NCBI GenBank assembly: GCA_021850555.1
Contig: JAJZLX010000480.1
Coordinates: 1-5,110 of the forward strand
Direction: 5' to 3'
Source of the DNA: Pseudomonadota bacterium
GTDB lineage: Bacteria > Pseudomonadota > Gammaproteobacteria > Steroidobacterales > Steroidobacteraceae
DNA length: 5,110 bases
Shown here: positions 1 through 4,267 of the stretch, piece after piece
Position numbering within the stretch: position 1 is the stretch's first letter
Layout: each line of letters begins with the position of its first letter
Notes under the pieces: model-generated
What the model saw: only the letters and a program-made list of their open reading frames with translations
Told to the model about the DNA's origin: nothing
Databases searched by the model: none
Position numbers and translations under genes: made by a program

Positions 1-9
1 GAACAGGTT

Positions 10-50
10 AAGGCCGGAGGCGCTATTTGCGTCTCCGGCCTTCCTTTTTT
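10..50 (+). terminator. Rho-independent terminator of an upstream gene outside the window
   Basis: A 10-bp stem AAGGCCGGAG/CTCCGGCCTT (10-19 with 33-42) continues through a G-U pair and three further pairs to a 5-nt loop at 24-28. It is followed by a T-rich tail to position 50. The tail lies on the + strand, so it should end a + strand transcript whose gene lies left of position 1. Confidence 0.88.
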
Positions 51-238
51 GCAGCGCCAAAATAAAAAACGCCCGCGTGCCCCTGGCGCCACGTCTCTGC
101 CGGCCACCGCGAGCGCGATTTCGCCGCTCTCCCGTCGGAAGGCACATGCCCGAGGCGCAACGCTCCGTCCCAGATTTTACTTTTTTTGCGCGGCGTCCTC
201 TCTAAAGACAGGCAGGTCACTAACAGAGAGACGCCATC
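51..238 (+). other. Upstream region of the 121-aa CDS, no clear promoter
   Basis: This 188-bp stretch separates the upstream terminator from the start codon at 239. It holds a T-rich patch (about 174-187) in otherwise GC-rich sequence. A weak -10-like TAAAGA at 203-208 has no well-spaced -35 partner. The promoter of the 121-aa gene must lie here if the terminator at 10-50 is efficient, but I cannot place it. No RNA gene is visible. Confidence 0.35.
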
Positions 239-604
239 ATGGCTGCATTTTCGATCGCCGGCCCCCAATTCGGGGGAAAAACCATCCGCACGCACGTCGA
301 TCCGCCGAAACACCCCAAGCTGAGCATTCGCCGGATGACAACCTCGGATCTCAAGGTCCTGCAGGCGATCCTCAGCGAGGAACTGCGGGTGGTACGGGTC
401 ACCGCGGATGACTTGCTCGCGAGCGGCTGGAACGCGACCGATCGGCAGGTCAGGGGCATGGAGACGCGCCTCACCGAGATCGAAGAAGAGATCACCAGGC
501 GCAACCTGCGCGATCTAAAGAACGGTAGGACCGGCTGGACTCGCCCGCGACACTCTCGCGGCGCATTTGCGGTCTCCCTCGCGGAGGCGGCCAAGATCCA
601 CTGA
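239..604 (+). CDS. Hypothetical protein, 121 aa, mostly helical
   Basis: I do not recognise this protein. The start ATG at 239 is preceded by GAGAG (226-230) at 8-nt spacing, and the frame shows the high third-position GC expected of a coding gene here. Residues 1-30 are Gly/Pro-rich and probably unstructured, with no signal peptide or membrane segment. Residues about 35-95 look helical and charged: a segment around TSDLKVLQAILSEELRVV, a middle part DDLLASGWNATDRQV, then an acidic-basic helix METRLTEIEEEITRRNLRDL that could form a short coiled coil. The tail is Arg-rich, then Ala-rich. It is likely cytosolic. It stands alone between two strong terminators, so it is probably monocistronic. The opposite-strand ORF (220-594) covers almost the same bases but lacks a ribosome binding site and coding character. 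I see no evidence of function; the charged helices could mediate protein-protein or nucleic-acid contact, which is only inference. Confidence 0.72.
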   Translation: MAAFSIAGPQFGGKTIRTHVDPPKHPKLSIRRMTTSDLKVLQAILSEELRVVRVTADDLLASGWNATDRQVRGMETRLTEIEEEITRRNLRDLKNGRTGWTRPRHSRGAFAVSLAEAAKIH

Positions 605-628
605 TCCTCCTCCTAGAACACACCACTG

Positions 629-660
629 AAGCCGGGGCGCTCTTGCGCCCCGGCTTTCTC
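629..660 (+). terminator. Rho-independent terminator of the 121-aa CDS
   Basis: A perfect 12-bp stem AAGCCGGGGCGC/GCGCCCCGGCTT (629-640 with 645-656) has a TCTT loop and a T-rich tail (TTTCTCTTT). It begins 24 nt after the stop codon at 602-604. Confidence 0.92.
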
Positions 661-662
661 TT

Positions 663-895
663 TCCTTCCATCCCCGCGTAATCGGGGTATGCGCCATCTC
701 GGTCTCGTCTGCGCTGCATGGCAGGATTCCTCTCGTCCCCGCACTTTTCAGGGTATACGCCATCTCTCGCCGGCTGCGCCGCGCTGCACCGGATCCTCTC
801 GTCCCCGCACTTTTCGGGGTATGCGCCATCTTGCTCTACGTCAGGATATGCGGCTGGGTCCTCTCGTCCCCGCGATTTTCGGGGTATGCGCCATC
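663..895 (-). repeat. Four regularly spaced palindromic repeats (CRISPR-like spacing, no cas genes)
   Basis: Four copies occupy about 663-698, 724-764, 791-830 and 856-895. The + strand core is TCCCCGCACTTTTCGGGG followed by TATGCGCCATC, usually preceded by TCCTCTCG. Right edges at 698, 764, 830 and 895 give a period of 66, 66 and 65 bp. Each core can form a CCCCG/CGGGG hairpin; copy 2 has a mismatch from an A. Repeat units of about 40 bp alternate with 25-26-bp segments. The first two intervening segments are partly alike, while the third differs. Copy 1 is the most diverged (shortened loop, CCTTCCA in place of CCTCTCG). On the - strand every copy can read as an ATG followed by MAHTPKSAGTRG-like codons, but there is no ribosome binding site and I treat that as incidental. 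Imperfect copies, short intervening segments and no cas gene favour a REP-like or tandem intergenic repeat over a true CRISPR. Strand is arbitrary. Confidence 0.8.
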
Positions 896-904
896 CGATG
901 GCGC
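888..904. repeat. Inverted repeat where the last array copy meets a reversed repeat end
   Basis: GCGCCATC (888-895) is followed by a single C and then GATGGCGC (897-904), a perfect 8-bp inverted repeat. The right arm plus the following GTAACC resembles the opposite-strand start of the array unit (GATGGCGCATACCCC). This suggests a decayed fifth unit in inverted orientation, or a terminal hairpin of the array. Confidence 0.6.
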
Positions 905-1100
905 GTAACCGACTGCTTTCCTTGCGTATTTCGCACTGTCGACATCGAAAAACCGAGCTTCTGGCGCCGCATCCTGTCTCAGTCACGTCCGTTTTTTCCG
1001 CACTCCGAACGTCCACCATTCATTTTATCGCCTCGGAGCCCGCAGCACACAACAAGTTCCCGAAGCCCATTCGGAGATGAGTGCGACGGGCGCCTGTCGT
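905..1100. other. Intergenic stretch without recognisable features
   Basis: I find no gene with a ribosome binding site, no RNA gene and no clear promoter in these 196 bases. ORFs crossing the region run through the repeat array and lack coding character. The only structure noticed is an imperfect palindrome CGACGGGCGCCTGTCG at 1084-1099 (one G-T pair), just before intergenic repeat copy A. Confidence 0.45.
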
Positions 1101-1199
1101 CGGTAGCGCCCTACGCCACGCTATGACGAACACCCGGGGGAATTCCGATTTCCGAAGCACCTTCGAATTTTATCCCTTTACACCGCAAGCCTATGTGCC
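1101..1199 (+). repeat. Dispersed intergenic repeat, copy A
   Basis: The core at 1142-1176 shares 32 of 34 aligned bases, plus one extra T, with 2125-2158. It includes ATTCCGATTTCCGA and CACCTTCGAATTT. Weaker similarity continues left to a small inverted repeat GTAG-CGCC-CTAC (1103-1114), whose arms are kept in copy B with a different loop. It continues right to CCTATGTGCCTA (1190-1201 region), which aligns with CCTATAGACGGTA in copy B. The repeat ends about 45-70 bp upstream of the DUF2726 start codon and may carry its promoter or 5' untranslated region. Confidence 0.78.
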
Positions 1200-1244
1200 T
1201 AGCCTGCAGGCCCAGGTTGGTAACAGAGATAAACACGAGCGGAC

Positions 1245-1745
1245 ATGCTCAGCCTGGTTCTCATGACGGTGGCCATCGCGGCAGCCTTAGCGCTTTTCAC
1301 CGCGCTGCTCAATACGCTCCGCCCGCGAGCCCGCGGCTTCGGGCCGCGCCGCGCCACCTTCTGCAGCCGGCCGCTCATGACCGATAACGAGCTCGAGTTC
1401 TTTGGCCGGCTGGAGGAGGCGCTGCCAGACTGCAAGGTATTCAGCCAGGTCGCCATGTCTGGCATCCTTGATGTGACACTTCCCTCGAGCCACCCCGCGT
1501 ACTGGCGGGCACGCTCCGCCTTCGACCGCAAGCGAATGGATTATGTCGTGTGCACCTCGGGGGGTAAGCGCCTCATCACTGTGGTCGAGCTCGACGACCG
1601 CACGCACGATTCGAAGCGCCAGCAGGATGCCGCACGCGACGCGATGCTGGCCGATGCGGGCATTCGCACCGTGCGCTTCCCCTCGCACCCTCGCCCGAGC
1701 GCCAGAGAGATCCGCGCCGCAGTGCTCGGCTGGCGGGCGGCCTGA
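1245..1745 (+). CDS. Membrane-anchored DUF2726 domain protein (putative restriction-endonuclease-like fold), 166 aa
   Basis: Residues 2-24 form one hydrophobic helix (LSLVLMTVAIAAALALFTAL), followed by an Arg-rich stretch (26-36) that would keep the rest in the cytoplasm. From LMTDNELEFFGRLEEALPD (44-62) the sequence matches the DUF2726 family as I know it: VFSQVAMSGILD (65-76), FDRKRMDYVVC (93-103), then the hallmark VVELDDRTHDSKRQQDAARD (113-132) and LADAGIRTVRFPS. The family is related to PD-(D/E)xK nuclease-like proteins such as DUF559 and Vsr. D99, E115, D117 and H121 are the candidate active-site or metal-binding positions, all present here. An anchor followed by a short linker and this domain is usual for the family, and the length is normal. 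No biochemical role is established to my knowledge. The ATG at 1245 is chosen because it keeps the whole membrane helix; the upstream GAGCGGA is a weak ribosome binding site, and an in-frame ATG at 1263 is an alternative. It lies alone, downstream of repeat copy A and convergent with the small gene at 1907-2071. Confidence 0.87.
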   Translation: MLSLVLMTVAIAAALALFTALLNTLRPRARGFGPRRATFCSRPLMTDNELEFFGRLEEALPDCKVFSQVAMSGILDVTLPSSHPAYWRARSAFDRKRMDYVVCTSGGKRLITVVELDDRTHDSKRQQDAARDAMLADAGIRTVRFPSHPRPSAREIRAAVLGWRAA

Positions 1746-1812
1746 GCGGACATAAATACCGGGGGCGCACCGGGGCCTCCATCACCCCGACTCAGCGGCT
1801 TTCCGCGCGCAT

Positions 1813-1843
1813 AAAAAAACGGCGACCGGAATGGTGGCCGCCG
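1813..1843 (-). terminator. Rho-independent terminator of the small minus-strand gene
   Basis: Read on the - strand, CGGCGGCC pairs with GGTCGCCG (8 bp, one G-U pair; + strand arms 1836-1843 and 1820-1827) around an 8-nt loop, followed by seven T's (1813-1819). It lies about 63 nt after the stop of the 54-aa ORF and supports a real leftward transcript. I see no equally good terminator for the + strand DUF2726 gene; CGGGG/CCCCG at 1771-1789 lacks a T tract. Confidence 0.82.
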
Positions 1844-1906
1844 CAATCACGACATTCTCTCGCGGAATATCATCGCCACCCTGGTGATAAGCGTGAGTGT
1901 ATCGAA

Positions 1907-2071
1907 TCAGAGATGGTCCGCCGCCAGCACCTGCGTGATCGCCCACGCAAGGCCACCGAGGCAGACCCCCATCACGCTGTGATGCAAGTGGATACCCAGA
2001 GCCACCAATGCCGAAGCTGGCAATTCCCGAGATAACCTCACGATAATGACCTTCTTGCAGGCCTCCTTCAT
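1907..2071 (-). CDS. Small hydrophobic (probably membrane) protein, 54 aa
   Basis: The start ATG (2069-2071) is preceded by a consensus Shine-Dalgarno AGGAGG (2077-2082) at 5-nt spacing, which decides this start over a longer ATG at 2141-2143. The protein opens with a basic N-terminus (MKEACKKVIIVRLSREL) and continues as a largely hydrophobic stretch from about residue 17 to 51. That stretch contains LPASALVALGIHL, a His pair (HLHH, 28-31), and SVMGVCLGGLAWAITQVLA as the most likely membrane helix. It ends AADHL. The basic start suggests the N-terminus faces the cytoplasm. I recognise no family. A terminator follows 63 nt downstream, so it is probably a single-gene transcript, convergent with the DUF2726 gene and divergent from the lipoprotein gene. 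Possible roles (small membrane regulator, toxin-like peptide, partner of a neighbour) are speculation. Confidence rests on the start signal plus terminator. Confidence 0.66.
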   Translation of the reverse strand: MKEACKKVIIVRLSRELPASALVALGIHLHHSVMGVCLGGLAWAITQVLAADHL

Positions 2072-2076
2072 CGGAT

Positions 2077-2082
2077 CCTCCT
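2077..2082 (-). promoter_or_regulatory. Consensus Shine-Dalgarno for the 54-aa gene
   Basis: AGGAGG on the - strand lies five bases before the ATG at 2071. It is the strongest ribosome binding site in the window and the main reason to accept this short gene and its start. Confidence 0.75.
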
Positions 2083-2086
2083 CTTC

Positions 2087-2180
2087 GTAGTGTCCTACCC
2101 CGATATAGCGAATGCCCCGGGGCCATTCCGATTTCCGACACACCTTCGAATTTATCCCAAGTGCCGGCTACCTATAGACG
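2087..2180 (+). repeat. Dispersed intergenic repeat, copy B
   Basis: This is the counterpart of copy A in the same orientation, about 982 bp downstream. The near-identical core is 2125-2158 (ATTCCGATTTCCGA, then CACCTTCGAATTT and ATCCC). The left part keeps the small inverted repeat GTAG-TGTC-CTAC (2087-2098) with a changed loop. The right part CCTATAGACGGTA aligns with the end of copy A. It occupies the divergent region between the 54-aa gene and the lipoprotein gene and so may contain promoters for one or both. Confidence 0.78.
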
Positions 2181-2187
2181 GTAAAAT
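2151..2187 (+). promoter_or_regulatory. Possible promoter of the lipoprotein gene (weak)
   Basis: Two -10-like hexamers lie 55-70 bp before the start codon: TATAGA (2173-2178), with a poor -35-like TTTATC at 2151-2156 (16-bp spacing), and TAAAAT (2182-2187), with no convincing -35. This AT-rich patch stands out in GC-rich sequence and overlaps the right end of repeat copy B. The exact element cannot be fixed by eye. Confidence 0.35.
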
Positions 2188-2241
2188 AAAAGTGTGGGGA
2201 GCAATCCCGGAACAGGTCGATCTCAGGGTTCGGAGTACACG

Positions 2242-4056
2242 ATGACAAGTCAACGACTGATGAACAAGTCTCTCATCCACGCGCTTCTCGCCGTCGCGCT
2301 GAGCGCCCTTCTCGCCGGATGCCCCAGTGGCGGCGGGACAACGGCGCCAGGCACCGGCTCGGGCGCTTCGGGCTCGACCGGCAGCACAGGCACGGCCGGG
2401 ATCAGCTGGACCGGCAACAAGGGCCAGGTCCTCGGCAACGGCCAAAACGAGTATCAGCTTGCCCTCAAGGTACAGGGGCTCAACACCGGGCAGTCCTTCG
2501 TGATTGCCGTTAACGCCACCGGCGGCGAGACCATCTCGCTCAGCGGCACGGTCACGGCCAACGGCACATATTCTGTTCCCGGCGTGTTTTACCTCGACAC
2601 CCTGCCCGCAACTAATTCCTCCGGCATCTCTGTGTCGACGCCGGTCACGACGCAACCGGCCGACGGGACCCAGTGCCAGGTGATCGCGCAGCTCGGCACG
2701 AACAGCCCTGACCAGATCCTCGTGGATCCGACCGCGGGCAGTACTCTCACCCTCCCGGTGCTTTGCAGTACCTATCCGGCCGTGACACCGGTAGCGAATG
2801 AGCAGCTCGTCCCCTTCCCTGGTGTCACCGCCAAGGTCATCGCCGCCCCTCAAGTGGCGCCGGTGTTCTTCAGCGGTTCGACCGACACGAACGACTACGA
2901 GGTCTTCCTGCAGCAAATCGTGACCTCGCAGTACTGGAGCGCGCTGCAGGAGTACGGCGTGGGCAACGGCACCACCGACACCGCCGTCGTCGCTGATACC
3001 ACCTGGCCCTCTGCGGTCACGGAAAGCGCCATCGAGAAGACGATCGTCAGCAACGACGCCTGGGGCGCACCGATCACGAGCAGCACCGTGCTCGTACTCT
3101 TCCTGCCGCAGGGCACACTCTACGAACCCTCGAGCGCCGACCAGTCCGTCGCCTGCCTGCTGCCGAGCACCAATAACTGCTCGATCCGCGGGCAAGTGAC
3201 GATCGGTGGCACTCCGGTGCAGTTCATCGCCATGCAGCCCGATACGCAGAACAACGGCGACCTGCAGTACCCGATGCTCCTGCAGCACCTGATCGACGCG
3301 GTGACAAACCCCGGTGGCGGCGCCGGCAATGTGGCTGGCGATGAGGGCTACGTGGAGGCGAGCAAGAACCCGGATTGGTACGTCGGGATCAACACCTACC
3401 TCCCGCAGAACCAGCTCGAAGTGGGCAATGCCTGCCTGGCGACTGCCCCGGTGGAAAGTGATCTCACCCTGACCGGCGATCCGAGCACTGGCAACTTCAC
3501 GAATCTAGACCTGCCGTACTCGAACAAGGCGGCAGCCGCGAACACCACGTACAACTACTGTGCCCAAGCGCCCTATGGCCTGGTTGCGAATTGGAGCACG
3601 ACCCCTGCGGCACAGAGCGTCACGGCCACCCGCTTCGGCCACCCGGTGAGCGATGAGGCGCTGGTGCTGGCTCCCGGCCAAAGCACGACGGTCAAGATGA
3701 CGGCGTGGCAGGCGAGCCCGACCCTTGACATTGCCAGTGGGGGGCAACCGTTCTTTCCCCTGCATGTGAACACCAATGCCACCTGGTTCTACATCACCGG
3801 AACGAATGCGCCCGTGCTTTGCCAGAACGACAAACCGGAGCAGATCTGCGCTGATGCGCCGAGCTTCAGCCTGAAGGCGATATCGACGGTGACCCCTGTG
3901 ACCCAGAATGGGGGGAGCTTCTACAGCACAACCGCCGTGAACGGCAACACGTACAACCTCACCGTGACGGCATCCGCCACGGCCGAGCCGGGCATGTGGG
4001 TGATGTACATCGGCCAACAGCCGATCGCGGTGACGAACGCGAGCACCTGGCAGTAA
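2242..4056 (+). CDS. Putative secreted lipoprotein of unknown function, 604 aa, with degenerate HExxE/TDP-like site
   Basis: The ATG at 2242 follows GGAG (2232-2235) at 6-nt spacing and gives a lipoprotein signal peptide: positive start, hydrophobic core LIHALLAVALSALLAG and lipobox LLAGC with the lipidated Cys at 27. Pro at +2 is not an inner-membrane retention signal, so an outer-membrane or surface site is likely. An in-frame upstream ATG at 2194 would disrupt the signal peptide. Residues 28-55 are a Gly/Ser/Thr linker, and about 56-190 look beta-rich. Then come landmarks I associate with a family of secreted bacterial proteins: VAPVFFSG (205-212), YWSALQEYGVGNGT (231-244), VLVLFLPQGTLYEP (283-296), LLQHLIDAVTNP (346-357), LEVGNAC (392-398) and LVANWS (447-452). 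In that family, from memory, the last three correspond to SHELxEAxTDP, EIGDxC and a WSN motif. Here the His-Glu pair is replaced and the Asp is Asn, so a metal site may be lost. Cysteines at 145, 175, 305, 313, 398 and 440, with two more near the C-terminus, suggest disulfides outside the cytoplasm. The C-terminal third is beta-rich. It appears monocistronic. Confidence 0.85.
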   Translation: MTSQRLMNKSLIHALLAVALSALLAGCPSGGGTTAPGTGSGASGSTGSTGTAGISWTGNKGQVLGNGQNEYQLALKVQGLNTGQSFVIAVNATGGETISLSGTVTANGTYSVPGVFYLDTLPATNSSGISVSTPVTTQPADGTQCQVIAQLGTNSPDQILVDPTAGSTLTLPVLCSTYPAVTPVANEQLVPFPGVTAKVIAAPQVAPVFFSGSTDTNDYEVFLQQIVTSQYWSALQEYGVGNGTTDTAVVADTTWPSAVTESAIEKTIVSNDAWGAPITSSTVLVLFLPQGTLYEPSSADQSVACLLPSTNNCSIRGQVTIGGTPVQFIAMQPDTQNNGDLQYPMLLQHLIDAVTNPGGGAGNVAGDEGYVEASKNPDWYVGINTYLPQNQLEVGNACLATAPVESDLTLTGDPSTGNFTNLDLPYSNKAAAANTTYNYCAQAPYGLVANWSTTPAAQSVTATRFGHPVSDEALVLAPGQSTTVKMTAWQASPTLDIASGGQPFFPLHVNTNATWFYITGTNAPVLCQNDKPEQICADAPSFSLKAISTVTPVTQNGGSFYSTTAVNGNTYNLTVTASATAEPGMWVMYIGQQPIAVTNASTWQ

Positions 4057-4070
4057 GCTGCCGCAACCCC

Positions 4071-4106
4071 GGGCGGCCGCCTCCTGGATCGGGCGGCCGC
4101 CCTTTT
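4071..4106 (+). terminator. Rho-independent terminator of the lipoprotein gene
   Basis: An 11-bp stem GGGCGGCCGCC/GGCGGCCGCCC (4071-4081 with 4092-4102) has a 10-nt loop and is followed by TTTT. It starts 15 nt after the TAA stop at 4054-4056. Confidence 0.88.
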
Positions 4107-4226
4107 CATACCCGCTCGCCGCGCGCCGCGCGCCGCTACGAACTCGACTCCTCACCGCTGCGCGGTGTCCATAGCGGCGCACAGGATGCCGCGGAACAGC
4201 GGTCGGGGACTCTCCCACAGGTCGAG

Positions 4227-4248
4227 AAAAGTAAAACGGCCGAGCCGT
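4227..4248 (-). terminator. Terminator of the minus-strand coiled-coil protein gene
   Basis: Read on the - strand, ACGGC-TCG-GCCGT (4236-4248) forms a short 5-bp stem followed by TTTTACTTTTC. It lies about 20 nt beyond the stop codon at 4268-4270. The stem is short, so strength is uncertain, but position and T tract fit. Confidence 0.6.
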
Positions 4249-4267
4249 GCGCCCAGGCACCCCTCCT

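Noticed and set aside
66..100. Possible minus-strand terminator (CGCC/GGCG followed by TTTTTT on the minus strand)
   Set aside because: The stem is only about four base pairs with an 11-nt loop, and no credible minus-strand gene lies upstream of it.
220..594. Minus-strand ORF opposite the 121-aa CDS
   Set aside because: It is a shadow of the + strand gene, which has a ribosome binding site, better codon use and a matching terminator.
663..895. Calling the array a true CRISPR
   Set aside because: The copies differ from one another, intervening segments are only 25-26 bp and two resemble each other, and no cas gene or leader is visible. I annotated it as a repeat instead.
492..1019. Minus-strand ORFs through the array giving repeated MAHTPKSAGTRG-like peptides
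   Set aside because: The peptide repeat is a by-product of the DNA repeat. There is no ribosome binding site, and the ORFs run through the terminator at 629-660 and the end of the 121-aa gene.
1084..1099. Imperfect palindrome CGACGGGCGCCTGTCG as an operator
   Set aside because: It contains a G-T pair, has no second copy near repeat B and has no link to a regulator, so chance is likely in GC-rich DNA.
689..1126. Plus-strand ORFs across the array and following intergenic region
   Set aside because: No ribosome binding site and Cys/Arg/Ser/Pro-rich noise composition; they merely translate the repeats and end in unrelated sequence.
1782..2141. 119-aa minus-strand ORF overlapping the 54-aa gene
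   Set aside because: It runs through the minus-strand terminator at 1813-1843 and lacks a start signal; the 54-aa frame has the consensus Shine-Dalgarno.
2152..3288. Long minus-strand ORF (378 aa) inside the lipoprotein gene
   Set aside because: Arg/Gly/His-rich shadow frame typical of GC-rich DNA opposite a real gene; the + strand frame has a lipoprotein signal and terminator.
3505..4260. Minus-strand ORF (251 aa) across the end of the lipoprotein gene and the convergent gap
   Set aside because: Arg-rich shadow composition, and it spans the terminators at 4071-4106 and 4227-4248.
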